From assembly GCA_023053685.1 (NCBI GenBank), contig JALIGW010000002.1, forward strand, positions 41,919,720 through 41,983,719: a DNA stretch of 64,000 nucleotides, in the 5' to 3' direction. Position 1 is the first letter of the stretch. Each line of letters begins with the position of its first letter. A program made the position numbers and the translations under genes. The DNA comes from Diadophis punctatus similis (taxonomy: Eukaryota; Chordata; Lepidosauria; Squamata; Dipsadidae). Positions 11,280-24,335 of this stretch are shown here, piece after piece. The notes beneath the pieces are model-generated. The model searched no databases, was not told where the DNA came from, and saw only the letters and a list, made by a program, of their open reading frames with translations.

Positions 11280-12078
11280 AATTTTGGAAGAGACTATATA
11301 CAGTAAGCCATTGAACCCAACTATCTGATATTATATCCATGCATATATAGGCATTTATTTAAATTTAAATTTATTTATTTAAAAATATGCTTTAGATGAC
11401 GCTATTATAAAATGCTGCTACATCTGTGCCACTCTCCACTGTACTTTCAGCAGATGTGAAAAAAATGCAGTGCACAATATTCATCAAAGTGACAGGAAAT
11501 ACTGAATGATCTTCTCACATGGAAGTGTTCTATGCATATTCATTAATATATACACTATGCAAAGGTTTTTCTTCATAATTATATAATATGACATCATTAT
11601 ATAAATGTTCTGAAAGTTATAAGTAATTTGTGCATTCTTCAGGGTCCTTTTAGTACTCTTTGGGTGCATGAGGTGAGTCTATTTAACATCTGTGCTTTCT
11701 AAGGAAACAGCCATCAGAAGCATTTATACAAGGAGAATAATATGCACCTGTTTTTCATCCTTTCTCTTAATTACATGTTAAGATCATGACAGTTCATGAC
11801 ATTTTTGATGAAGAAAAAAGGTGCGTGTGTGGGATAACATTCTGATCACGACCTAGACTACTGCAATGCATAATAAATTACACCCCTAATAAAGTCTTTG
11901 CATTGGTTGTCTGCAGGTTCCAGGCCTAATTCCCAAATCCCAGGTGATGGAGCCTGGGATACATCTTCTTAGCCCTTGATTTGGCTGGCATTTTGATAAA
12001 GACTTGGATGTTCTCTTAGGCTTCCTGTCTGGAAGTTAGGTAAGACTATTGTTGTACTAATAAAGGATAATATTTGTA
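11280..12078. other. Unique non-coding sequence
   Basis: AT-rich, no recognisable feature. Confidence 0.4.
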
Positions 12079-12282
12079 GCTCAGGGTTGACATGAGGGGC
12101 CTTTGGTGCTCTCTGAGCTTGCTTATTTTCTTGCAGATCTTTCATTATCCAAACTAGGTAACATCATCAGTGCTAGTAAGACAGCTGTTTGCTGTCAGTT
12201 TATATTCTAGTGGCTGTAGTTTGGGAAATGAAACATCTGCAAGAAAACAAGCAAACTCAGAGAGCATCAAGGACCCCTCAAG
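12079..12282. mobile_element. Palindromic MITE-like repeat
   Basis: The left arm 'tttggtgctctctgagcttg' and right arm 'caaactcagagagcatcaa' are inverted over roughly 60 bp each, including 'cttgcagat' against 'atctgcaag' on the inner side. The centre carries 'aactaggtaacatcatcagt'. A second copy of the family at 53.49-54.61 kb is split by insertions. The superfamily is unknown to me and no clear target duplication was found. Confidence 0.75.
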
Positions 12283-14177
12283 ACTAATATTGTGATTTTG
12301 TGATTTTTTTAATGATTGGAGTTAAATTTGTCATAGTTGACATTCTATTATTATTTTACTATGATGCTTTGTTTTGGTTTTGGTTTAATTCTATGTGTAC
12401 CATCCAGACTCACAATGGTGAGTTGTGTGACATTACAAATGAATGAATGAATGAATTCTTTGTCAGAGTTGAATCTGCTTGTCCAGATAAAAATTAAGAC
12501 AAGATGGGAGGCTTTCTCTGAGGTAACTTTATGGAATGTACTTCTCCTTTTGTCCATTCAAGGAATTGAAAACAATTCTATTTCAATGGGCTTGGGGCTC
12601 ACCTAATTGACTGTCTTTCAAGAGTTTGGTTTCTATCCTTCTTTACATTTTTTATTGAGATGTGGATTCTTTTTATTATCATTTTTTTGTGTCTGTGTTT
12701 TATTGAATTTCACCCATAAAACAAAATGCAACTTTATAGTAGGCTTACCTACTATTATGGAGAACATAATTTCTCTAAAGAATATTTTATAGGACAATTT
12801 GAATAATTGTATTGATATTATATAGAAGAATTTATTACCGTGTTTGTCCATGGGCTTTCTTATACATTATTTTTTATTAATAATGTTATTTTTTAAATGA
12901 AAGAATTAACATGAAGGGAAATTACCTCATAGTTATAACTAGGAATATTATTCTTTTGAATTGGTTCTCTATTATTGAAATGGACAGGCACTCGTGAACA
13001 AATCAGACAAAGCCTTAAGGGCACCATGATTCAGATTTATCACAGCATCTCATTTTGCTTTGGTGATAGGCTGCAAAACATATGAATCTCCTTTTCAGCT
13101 TCACCTCCATGTATTTTCAAATGTTCACTAAATCATCTTGCTCAGTTTGAGTTCAAGGAAATTCATTGTATTTAACTATTTGACACCAAACATCAACAAG
13201 TAATTATCCAATGGCCTATTCATCTCTTGAGCTTTCATTTGTCTTCTGTTATTGAAGAAACACAAGTTCATATTCTCAACTCTAAACATTCCAAGCTCTT
13301 ATAGAAAACAGAGACTCACAATAGGAATTTGAGAAAAAAACCTATTCTATATGCCTTCTTTATAATTGACTGCAAAGGAAAACTTGTGATCTATTTATGT
13401 GTGTTACATTTTTTCTCTCTTGTCACTCTGCAAGCCTTTTCAACAAACTATTGGAGACTGGTGGTATACAGATTTATTTGGGGTTTGGTTTCCTCAGCTG
13501 CCTTGGTGGCAAAGATTTATTTTAGTAAAGCATACAATTATAAATCATCACACTTATTTTCATTGTTCTCAGAGCTGTTAACACAAAGTTAAACTTGCCT
13601 TTCTATTTTGTTTTTAAAAAAAACTATCAATGGACATGGATATCCTAAAAACCCAGTGGTCATTTTGATCTGAATACATATCTTATCGAAGATTGCTACT
13701 GAATAATAAACTAAAAGAATATAAAATTACATTTTATAACTTTTGCTGTACATGAGTCGGGGCTAAGTCAGAATAATAATAATGAAATTACATATACTGA
13801 GCACATTTTTCATACTTATTTTAAAATAAGTATTTTGCTTCTTTTTCAGTAAGTGTACAGACCATTGCAGAAATAACATTTGTAATATAATTTAGTCTTA
13901 ACAGAGAAAATAAATATCCTCAGTTCAACACACTATGGGTCATGGGCAGGAAGTGAGAAAGATGTTGGTTAACAAAAATGATGTTTGCAGCACTAGATAC
14001 AAACTTATAAGGCTGCAAAGTATACACTATGATGTACAGTGTTTGTATGTGTTATTGTATGAGGTGTGTGTATAATATGAATTATAATTTGGAATATGTG
14101 CTTTCAAATATTGACCTATGAATGAGCGTGAAAGGAACATAAAAATCAAAATTTCTATGGATAACTGGTATTATTAT
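12283..14177. other. Unique non-coding sequence
   Basis: AT-rich DNA with short frames. No repeats or genes recognised. Confidence 0.4.
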
Positions 14178-14325
<148 letters not shown>

Positions 14326-17244
14326 TGATCAAAGTTATTTCTTTCTTAGGTAAATTGCTCTGTAACTTATTGGATTCTTTTCCAATTAAACTAACTGAAT
14401 ATTTTCCCATTTTGCTTTTGTAGGGTGCACAAATGTGTTAAAGAAAAACAGTTGAATCAGCTGCACACCAAGAACTGGAAAAAAATGTTAACACATCTAT
14501 TTTGAGAATTTAATAATTCCTAGAAGCAGAACAAGAAATTAAAATATTGCATCCCTAGGAAGAGGAGTTAATAAGATCCATGTAACAATTCAGCATCACT
14601 GGCCATCTCTCTTTAATAATACAGAGAAGTACTTTGCATGAAAATTCTTATTTTCAACTTTATGTCAGCTCTAGGATTGAGATGGTTGCTTTTGTTAATT
14701 CCTAATCTTGCAATTACCTAAAAGACCCCTTGAAAATATATAGGGGGGAAAAAGCTTCTGTAGTTTCAGAAGGAAAGACCCCAACACGCAATGCCCCTCC
14801 TCCAAAAATAGTTTTTGTCTCACAGGCTCTCTGTGGGTATGTTTTAAACTTCTAGTTCTTTGGCAGAATATATTATAGATTTATTATACCATCTGTACTT
14901 CTTATTTCATACTTAAACCTTCTTGGAATGCTCAAAAAAGAAGAGGTTAAAGCCCTGAACGTAGTGTGTAAGTTGCAAGTAGCAGAACTGTAATACTCAC
15001 AGTAAACCAGGTTGTGGCAGAGGGAGAATGGGATAGGATACCCCCCCCACACACACATACACTTCAGAAAAGTCACTCCATCAACCTTTGTTCTTCTCCA
15101 ATGTTCATTCAGCAACCATTCAGCCAGACTGTGGAATGATGCCTGAATAGTATTTTCTTTTTCTGCTTTCCTATCTAATCTCCCCCCCCCCTCCTGTTCT
15201 CTTCCATTTTAAATTGTAGGCAGGAGAGAGGGACTCTTTTTATTGATTTGTTAGCCTTTCCTGCTTAAAAGAGTGTAATGTTTCAAAGAAATAATCAGCA
15301 AATTAACCCTTTAATAGATAAACTTTTTATGGAATATATAATGTTTTAAAATGTCTATTAAATACTACTACATGCATCTTTACCTTGATTGGAAAACACA
15401 TAAGTATGTAAAGTATAGTCTTGGCTAGGAAAAGAAACAAGTGCCACTACTTGGGCTCTTGGTCATTCATCACCCCTTTATCTCTAATGGCAAGATTAGC
15501 CTCAGAATAAACTTATTGGATAACATAACCGGGATGATTCCCATTACAACAACTTTATTTGCTATTTCATCACCAAACTCAAAATTGTATATGTCAAAAT
15601 AAAACATTTCTCCTTATCTTGTGGACTTATGAAGTCCACTCTGCAAAGTCAATTACACAAATGTTGTTTATTTCACCCTGACAGCTGCCAGACAGCTGCT
15701 GTTTGCTAAAGACATCTTGGCAATTAGTCCTTTGCTCAACTCCTTGACCCCATTTGTTGTGTAGATGTATATATATATCATGTTTGAGCATATCCTGCTA
15801 ATGTTACCATTATTTCTATCATCATCTTATTTTGTGGTGTCTCTAAGTGTATAGATCATGATCTCCATGAAAAGATGTGTCAATGGTTTGATCCAGATAG
15901 GATCTTTCTATGTTCTTATGCTGCTAATACATTTAGATCCTGTTGATCGGAATAAAATATTAAAATATTTTAGTATTTCATTTTAGAACATAAATCCACC
16001 AATAAACACCTTTCATTTGAGATAAATATGCACAAGGTAATTTACTCTTAAACATTCCACACTATTTACTGACTTCTTGATGTGGTAATGTTGCTGCCTC
16101 ATTTCTCAACATCGGGTCTGTGTGGTCTGTCAGCCTGGATATTCACTGACTACACATTTGATTTCATTCCAAACCTCAGTGTAAACATTCCCTTGCTTTT
16201 TTAATGTAATTGATGTTAATATACAGTATATCTGTAGATGTTCTGGATCTTTGGGGGACATTTTGAAGATGTAGCCTGAAAGAACAGACACTGCATTGTT
16301 TTATAGATATTCAAGCTTATACAAGAAATTAGAAAATATTGGGTTCTAAATTAGCCATGGATATCTAAAAAGGAACAGAATCATTATATGTTTCTGTAAT
16401 GCAGTAATGTAGAAAATTGTGACAATTTTAAAGCTTCCAGGTGGTACACTCTGGAGGGTTAAAATTTGCTGCTAATGAAAAGCAACATGATAAAATTAAT
16501 AGTTACTTAAAAATTGTATGTATTGATATATATTATATAATTATCTTCTCTGTTCTTTCTAGTCATAAACCAACATGTATATGTTTAAACTAATTTTGTA
16601 ATACATTTATCTCCAGTATTTTTTCATATTCTTAAAGGAAATTGAAAAAGGTCAATAAATTATTGAATTCATTCAGTTATATGTTCTATTCACTACAAAA
16701 ATCTACAAAAAAATAGTTCATAAATCAGTCTTTTAATTGTGTTTCAATAGGTCACTGTACTGTATCTCCACACATATTTTGTATACATAGTTCTTGTGTG
16801 CGTATCTAATCATATGCAAAGCATTAAAATGAGGAAAATGGGTTAAAATGTAGGTCCATGACATCCTGACATCAGTACTTTGAAACTCTTTTCAGGCATA
16901 CTGGTTTTGCTTCTTATTTTTAAAAATGTAGTGCATATTTATAGAGGGAAGGAGATAATAATTTTATACTTACTAATTGTAATTCCATTTCTCATCTTAT
17001 TGCCCTTTTTGTATTCAGAGGTTTTTGTTTCAAATAATTTTAGTATCACATTCATATATAGTTACTTCATTGCTAATTTTAACTGCAAATTATTTCTAAA
17101 TAGCACTGCACATAATACACATACTTGGAATATCTTACATCACTTTACCATTTTTATATACCCTTCCCTTCTTTCTTGACATGGTTTCCTAAAATCCAGC
17201 CAGTGAAAATCACAAAAATCAGTAGCACAGTTTTCTGTTATTAT
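14326..17244. other. Unique non-coding sequence
   Basis: Nearly 3 kb with no recognisable repeat beyond short poly-C and TA runs. Pieces near 15640-15760 and 16030-16210 have higher sequence complexity. Gene frames are absent. Confidence 0.4.
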
Positions 17245-17489
17245 AGCAATAGCAATAGCACTTAGACTTATATACTGCTTTACAGGTCATTACAGCCCTG
17301 TCTAAGCAGTTTACAGAATCAGCATATTGCCCCCAACAATTTGGGTCCTCATTTTACCCACCTCGGAAGGATGAAAGGCTGAGTCAAACTTGAGCCTGGT
17401 GAGATTTGAACTGCCAAATTTCAGGCAGCTGGCAGGCAGCAGAAATAGCCTGCAGGACTGTACTCTAACCACTGCACCACCATGGCTCA
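17245..17489 (-). mobile_element. Sauria-type SINE, near full length
   Basis: Minus strand. The tail is an (AGCAAT)n-type run at 17245-17258. The body contains 'caatttgggtcctcatttta' and 'ctcggaaggatgaaaggctg', and the tRNA-like head ends at 17489 ('gcaccaccatggctca'). A box-B-like sequence is recognisable around 17400. A GGTGAAATGCT-type MITE starts four bases later. Confidence 0.93.
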
Positions 17490-17492
17490 CTA

Positions 17493-17700
17493 CAGGGATG
17501 AAATGCTACTGGTTCGGGCTGGTTTGCTGGAACCGTAGTAACAAATGCTTCTGGTTCACAAAACTGGTAGTAAAAATGCTTTTAAAAAGTAAAAAGAAAA
17601 AGAAAAAAGGGTCCAATGATCAGCACAGCTGATTGTCACAGCTGATGAACCTTATTTTACTTTTTTAAAGCATTTTTTACTACCTATTCGACCAGAACGG
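17493..17700. mobile_element. hAT MITE (GGATGAAATGCT-ended), right end eroded
   Basis: The left end 'cagggatgaaatgctactgg' matches the MITE at 37.27 kb. An internal palindrome (tttttactacc, agctgatt...cacagctg) resembles the same family. The right terminus cannot be defined and no target duplication is visible. Confidence 0.65.
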
Positions 17701-19165
17701 TGACTCTGTGACTTACTTACTTATGTAACAGTATTAAAGGTTGCAGGTGATCTGGGCATGTTAATTTATTTAAGCTTTTGTGTTTCAGTAACCATAGATT
17801 GATGTCTTTATATGGTTTTATGTGGCTTTGTTTTCAATGGATTCATCTTGTTTTAGCTATTGTATCCTGTTCTCTGGTGTTTAGTAATAAGTAAGCATTA
17901 AGTTTCTTTCACATCCAATCAAGTTGGATTCAAAATAATTTTCATAACCTAAATATACAGTAGAATTGTCAATGAAATTGCCACTTTTCAAACTTGATTC
18001 CTTGCTGCATAATTAAAGGAGGATGGTGGAGATAGTAACTCAACACATGGATAAAACAATATCTACTCCAGAATGGCTATGACTATAATGCTATGAGTGA
18101 ATTATACTGATTATATGACACAATGAAGTTTTTAATTCTTCTCTGCTATTTTACACTTTGACATATGTATTGTGAAAGAAGCTAAGAATAGATTTTATTA
18201 TGAACTTAGCTTTTCAAGATCTTTCTCAGCTTCACTCAGAATGTTAGCATCATTATAACTTATGTGTGAATGATACAGACCACATGTTGGACATAAAAAC
18301 TAAAACAAAAAAACTCAAGGAATCTTAAAGAAAAGTGTTCTTTTTGGGGGGAGAGACACTCTTTTATGACCAGTGGCTCTGAATAAAAATTCCATTTTAA
18401 TATAAAAAATTAACCTGAAATTAATAAGCTACACATGTAAGTTCTTCTCTGTTTTGCATTTATAGCAGTACAAACTTGTCATTTACAAGCTTTGTAGAGA
18501 TAGGTTACATGCCAAGGAATACTCTTTCTAAAATATAGTTCAAATCTGGCATGTTCAGTTCAAGAAAGTAGAACTAGACTGATGTTTGCAGTATCCATGT
18601 GCTAATATTGTCATACCATTTGACAAAAGAGAATGCTCTCTTTTTGCGAAGAAGAGAATTTAATCCATATTGTCCTGATGGTATATAATATTGTGACACT
18701 TATTTCATTATGAGAGAGCCATGGAAAGTATGTGAATATCTACCTTTTGTTCTATATCTTCTAAAAATTATTTTATTTACTAAATAATAACATCCCTGGC
18801 TTCTCACACTTCTATTAAATGCTAGAGGAGAATACTGGGAAGTAATTCCTTGTATGAAATTGGAAAGTAAGGGCAAGCAGGGAGAGTTTATATGTGAACT
18901 TGAGCAAAGAGATCCATAAATGTGGATCTATTTCTTTAGGATCAACTCAAAACTGGCATGGTTTCATATTTGATAAAGTGATTTCATTTTTCAATTACTA
19001 AAACATTTTTATTAGCTTTAGAAGAATTATAGACAAATACAAATACAAGAAGTTATGATTTCTCACTGAACATAAAACGATCTTCTAACAAAGTTGCTGT
19101 TGGATTCTAATCAAACTGACACAAATTTGGGACTATTTTTCTAGCCTAGAAAATGAAGGAATCCA
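17701..19165. other. Unique non-coding sequence
   Basis: AT-rich, with no recognised repeat or coding sequence. Confidence 0.4.
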
Positions 19166-19565
19166 GTCTTAGTGGATTACCTTCGGGACCGCATCCTGCC
19201 GCATATCTCCCTACGACCGGTCAGGGCCCACAGAGTCGGCCTCCTCCAGGTCCCATCGACCAAACAATGTCTGTTGGCGGGGCCGAGGGGGAGGGCCTTC
19301 TCTGTGGGAGCTCCCTCCCTATGGAACCAGCTTCCCCCGGAGATCAGGACCATCCCCACCCTACTGGCCTTCCGGAAAGCAATAAAAACTTGGCTCTTCC
19401 GGCAGGCGGGGTATGAGTGAAAGTTCTTTTTAAAATATTGATAGTATTTTAACATGTTTTTTTTAAAATTGTTTTTATTGATTATATGTTTCTATACCTG
19501 TTGCCCAGAGTCCCCCGGGAGTTGGGCGGCATAGAAATTTTAATAAATAAATAAATAAATAAATT
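19166..19565 (+). mobile_element. L2-like LINE 3' end with open C-terminal ORF2 fragment
   Basis: An open frame at 19172-19420 encodes the C-terminal end of a LINE ORF2: it contains GRAFSVGAPSLWNQLPPEIR and then FRKAIKTWLFRQAG, the usual last segment of L2-like polyproteins. The 3' UTR ends with 'gggagttgggcggcatagaa' and (TAAA)n. The segment is 5'-truncated, and at about 60 percent GC in its coding part stands out from the AT-rich surroundings. Neither endonuclease nor reverse-transcriptase motifs are present, so it cannot move itself. Confidence 0.85.
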
Positions 19566-22078
19566 ACTGAGTCTCTGTGCAAGTGCAGTTTGTCAGCTTC
19601 ATATTTTCAGAAAACGGTACCTCAAAATTTCCATTTTAATTTCGTTTATATTTAAGACAAATTGTCCAGCCAGGAAAGGCTAGATAAGATTTCAGGAATT
19701 ACATCATGATTGCTGTTGCCCATATATTTTTATGGGTAATTGTATAATGGAAAGTTGCTGACCATTTTCCAGAAAGTCTCTGAATAAGAGAAAGTAAAAA
19801 TTTTGCATTGCATTTCTAATCAAGATTCGTCATCTTACTGATAAATACATACGGATTTGATCAGTCTAGAATTCTCCTAATAAAAGAATCCAGATGTAAT
19901 GTCTTACATCACCCTCCTGATAGAAACAAAGTTCAGAATATCTTTTGACTATTGTGCCTAGGAATTTATCTTTGGTAGGCTGCAATTTGTCACACAACCA
20001 ATCAGTAACCTTTTCTATACATTGCTAAATACTTCTGTTTTTCTGTGTAGCATTCTAAGCTCAGAACAGAGTCAACAGATTCTACATCTTTTTTCCAAAC
20101 TTCCCATAATGCTAGTGAGTTTGCAGAATTAGTAACTTGACGCTTGTTTCTTCATTATAAATTTCTGCCAACTTGCTAACTTACAAGGATATTGTTTGAG
20201 AAATTGATTCTTGATTCGTCATGTCTGCTAATGGGCTTGGATGAAATGGATCAGTCCAAATGTTTTACAAATTTTAAAGGTAGAAAGGGAAGGTATAGAT
20301 GGCTTCCACACTTCCTAATGTTGTGACCAAGAGACTTCTGGAGAAGATGGCAGACTGAAGACAGCTTCATGAAAAGTGGAGTCAATGTTTGCAGCCACAA
20401 GTAGGAAATTGACAAGCAGTTTGATTCCTTCTCTCCCCCCCCCCACCCCGGACAAAGAGAGGACAAGAGATCACTAGCTTCATGATACTCAGTCAGTGAG
20501 TTCTGACAGGACAGCCTATAAGTCCAATAAAATAAATAAATAGACTTGAATCTGTTCACTATCTGAATCAAATATTTTGAGATCACAGTTTTACCATATT
20601 GGGGTTTTAATATAATATGGTTTAGCGTCACTGTTATTCCTCCCAAATTTACCCTCTAGGATTTATTTTCATGGCTGATAGGGATTACACTTACACCAGT
20701 TGGGAGTATTTACCTCACAAAAAAAATTAGCTTAAAATTAATATTATTTTGCTAGCCTATCACCAGAAACTCTTTTTAGATATTTGTGACCAATCAGAAG
20801 TAAAAGTATTTAGTCCACCCTATCTTTCTAACCTTTTTAAAGTTATCAAATCCATAACTATAATCCAGGTATTTATAAACCTTCCTTTGATTGGTATAGC
20901 TGTCCATTTCTTACACCTGTCTAGTCCTGCCTTTCCCTTTGATAAACTGTTTATCTTCAGCTTTTCTATCTTACTAGAATACTTGAAATTAATATTCCAA
21001 CCCATTGATAAGGGAAAATGCAGATAGTCAAATCTTCTCTAAAGTAACTGTTGCTTGATTATATTTCAAATAGTCACAGATTATATGAACAGTAGGATAG
21101 GTTATAACACAACCTGTGAGGAAAAACAGAGTTTTACACATTTAAATTTTTTTCATTCTTTGTGAATTAATGTGTTTGCATGGAAACGATATGCTGTATG
21201 CATTCCTGACTTCTTTTCTCAAGAATTCACTAATATCTTAAACTGATGCCAAAATGTGCAATTGTATTTTATATTTAAATAATCAATATGCTACATTTGA
21301 ATGTAGCAAAATGCTTCCACCAATTCTCAAAAACTGCAGCTGTCTACAAGAGGACGTGTCCACTTCAAAATAAGAAACAGATCCTGCATAGACATATGTT
21401 TTAAATAATTTGTGTATAGCGTGCAATCAGAAATAGTTTATACTGCACATCTGTAACAGTGCTACATTTTAGAAGACACATTTTTTCTTATTAAAGCTTA
21501 ATGTTATTTATAATTTTGCTGAGGGGAAAAACCCTTGAAAAAAAGTTTCTACTTCAGTAAAAGAATAAAACCTCTTTGTGTGATTCAACCCAGATTTCGT
21601 CTGATCAGTTTTCCTGGTTTTCTGATTTCTACAATTTCCAGGCAAGATAGAACAAAAGAGAAGAGAAAGGTGCCAATGACAGCAGCAAACAATTTTTTTT
21701 GCTCTTAATTCAGCATAGCAGTTTCTATTTCAATTGCTTTTGGAAATTCACAAAGTTTAATCAATTGGCAAAGAAACAGACCTGAAAGGCTGAGTCATGA
21801 AAGTAGAATATCATGAAATTTCATAAATCTAATTTGCACAATATTGGATTACTCAGATCTTGCAATGTTATCAACCATCATAATATGAGTCAAATCACAG
21901 GTCCAGCTCAGTCTGGGTGCATATAAGAGCAAAGCAAGAATTCTGGACCAAACTAACATTTCAGACTTTAATCTTCCTACTGGGCTCTTCCATTTTTTGT
22001 AAGCTACCACTGAGTTCATACTAAAATTGTGAAGTATATGTGTTGGGAAAGAAACAAAACCCAGGTCATATGTGTCAC
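19566..22078. other. Unique non-coding sequence
   Basis: About 2.5 kb of AT-rich DNA. The 131-codon minus frame at 20251-20646 lacks any recognisable motif. No repeat family identified. Confidence 0.4.
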
Positions 22079-22086
22079 CCACAGAG

Positions 22087-22406
22087 CAGAGGTGGGTTCC
22101 TGCCTGTTTTTGCCGATGCGGTTAATAGCTGTTGTTCGGCGCAGAGCCGAAGACGCTGCTGCCGTTCGCTGCACGGGAGCTTTCCCCGGGCACTTTCCCC
22201 GCCCACATGGACACCGCCAATTGCGTTCTTTTTCCCTCTGCGCATGCAGAACGCTTTGCGCATGCACAGAGGGCAAAAGAACGCAAACGGCGGCGTCTAT
22301 GCGGGCGGCGGCAGCGCCTGGGGACAGCCCCCACACTGCAAATGGCAGCAGCGTTGCTCTGCGCTGAACAACAGCTATTAACTGCACCGGCAGGAACCCA
22401 CCTCTG
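22087..22406. mobile_element. hAT MITE (AGGTGGGTTCCTGCC-ended, 320 bp, GC-rich)
   Basis: Perfect 8-bp duplication ccacagag lies on both sides (22079-22086 and 22407-22414). Inverted ends of nearly 60 bp begin 'cagaggtgggttcctgcc' and include 'gttaatagctgttgttc'. The centre (22214-22294) is an imperfect palindrome built around 'ctctgcgcatgcagaacgct' and its inverse, rich in CpG. The open frames of 100-157 codons that cross it are side effects of high GC. This is an intact-looking, non-autonomous element. Confidence 0.95.
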
Positions 22407-22969
22407 CCACAGAGTCTGGAATCCAAATGCTGCTGAATTGTAGTTCTCCCGTCACCTGTCCTTGAGTTGGAAGAAAACTGTTTTAGCATGAAATTTGATT
22501 GCTATCTAACAGATTTTATCTACCTTGAGAGTGCCCTTGTCATGTCAGAATAAGAAGAACACTATTTAAAAACTTGTGTAGCTAAGGACAATTTAAGCTT
22601 GACTCCTTCATGGGCTTCATTGGGGCAGCTTGCCCAATGAGAAAATGGATGATATGTAGCACATAATCATTCTTAAAGCACTGGTTTACTATTACCGCTT
22701 AATATCAGAAACTGATATTCCCCAATAATCCAGTGCAAATCAGATTTGATTTAAAGATTCAAAGAGGTCATGATTCATTTTGAGTTTGGGACTTGAGATC
22801 TGAACACAAACTGATTTCATCTGAACCACTTTAAGATTCAATAGGGAAAATTTTGCTCATAGCCTATAATGAGGAAGTATCAAAATGCCTGCATGTTTTG
22901 AATATACTTTGGGGTTGGGGTTGGGGGGGGGATAGGATGAAAATAGCACTGATGGTAGAGCCTTTAGAT
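22407..22969. other. Unique non-coding sequence
   Basis: No recognisable features apart from a short G-run near 22922. Confidence 0.4.
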
Positions 22970-22984
22970 CAGGGGTCTAACCTT

Positions 22985-24335
22985 GGCAACTGGATACATG
23001 TGCTGTCCTTCAACAAAAGGAAAATTGTGAAAAGGAATGGATATAATATCAAGAGTCTGGATGAAGATGATCACTGAAAGTACCTGGGCATCCTTCAAAC
23101 TGATAACTTCAAACACACTGAAATCAAGAACGTTAGAAGTGAATATATCATGAGAGTAAAGTCCAAACTCAATGGGGGAAATACCATCAAGGTAATTAAC
23201 ACTTGGACAATTAATCATTACATACACAACATGAATAGTGGATTAGATTCAAACAAAATCCTATATAGAAAAATCAGGGGGGAAAACAAGGAATCATGCC
23301 CTTATACATGCAGCAATGTTGAAAGACTCTACTTAGCAAGGAAAATAGGTGGACATGGAATGTTGGAAGTATTGAGACAGTTGAAGAAGAAGAAAGGGCA
23401 TTGGAAGAATATCTGAAGGACAGTGAAGAAAATGCACTGAAAATAATTCCAGGAAGACTTATTAAATAATGGAGAGACCAAACTGGCCAACAAGGAAGAT
23501 CAAATGAAGAACAGAAAAGAAGCATCACAAGGCAAAGTACATAAAAAGTAGCAGGCAAAGCAGAGAACAACACCTGGCAATGGCTAAAAGTAGGAAAATT
23601 GAAGAAAGATAAATTGGGGGGGGGTAATTCTGTGTGCACAAGACCAAATCTTAAGAAAAAATGCACACAAAGTCAGAATTAAGAAGTCAGCAATAAACAG
23701 CAAAAGCCACCTTTGCAAAAATGTTGAAGAAACAATGGACTACCTAGTTAGCTGCTGTAAAACGATCATACAGACTGACTATAAATGATGGCATGACATG
23801 GTAGAAACAAATAGTGCATCTGACTATCTACAAGAAATACCATTTGCCTGCAAGCAAGAACTGATGGGACCATAAAATAGACAAAATGATAAAAACCAAA
23901 GAAGCTAAATGGCTCTGGGACTTTAGAATTCAAACGGACAAGCACCTGCCACATAACACCCTAAACTTAACAGTTGTTGATAAGAAAGACAAAAAAAAGT
24001 CTGGATGGTGGTTGTGGCAGTACCTGGAGACAGCTGAATAGAAGAAAAAGAACTGGAGAAATTCACAAAATAGTACAACCCGTAAATAGAAGTAGAATGA
24101 TTGTAGAAACATCTAGAGCACCACTTGAACACCAACAGTACTGACAAAATCACCACCAGTCAATTGCAAAAGTCAGCTTTATTTGGAACAGTTTGTATCC
24201 TGTGACTATACCTTTTCAAAAACATCAAGCAACAACATCTGCCTATCCCAGGTCCTTGGGAATAACTTGATAGGTGAACAAAAATGTCAAATCTAGTCTA
24301 AATACCTGGGCTTTGTGACAAACCATAATAATAGA
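22985..24335 (+). mobile_element. R4-like LINE fragment, heavily decayed
   Basis: Translated plus-strand segments resemble the second half of an ORF2 of the R4-type LINEs of lizards: KYLGILQTDNFKHTEIK (about 23080), then SKLNGGNTIKVINTWTI (about 23165-23215), VERLYLARKIGGHGMLEV (about 23320), and further downstream CCKTIIQTDYKWHDM and DFRIQTDKHLP. Frameshifts and stops separate these blocks, so the copy is inactive. A stray hAT-like end 'caggggtctaaccttggc' lies just upstream at 22970. Assignment to R4 rather than another clade is from memory of the family motifs. Confidence 0.75.

Noticed and set aside
13329..13592. 87-codon frame with hydrophobic stretches
   Set aside because: Short, AT-rich, no recognisable family or splice context.
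20330..20400. L1-like 5' text 'tggagaagatggcagactga'
   Set aside because: A single short likeness with no further LINE sequence around it.
20251..20646. 131-codon minus frame as a gene
   Set aside because: No motif, no neighbour, within the length range expected by chance.
22016..22489. 157-codon minus frame and matching plus frames
   Set aside because: CpG-rich MITE sequence with few stops. No protein family and mirror-image peptides.
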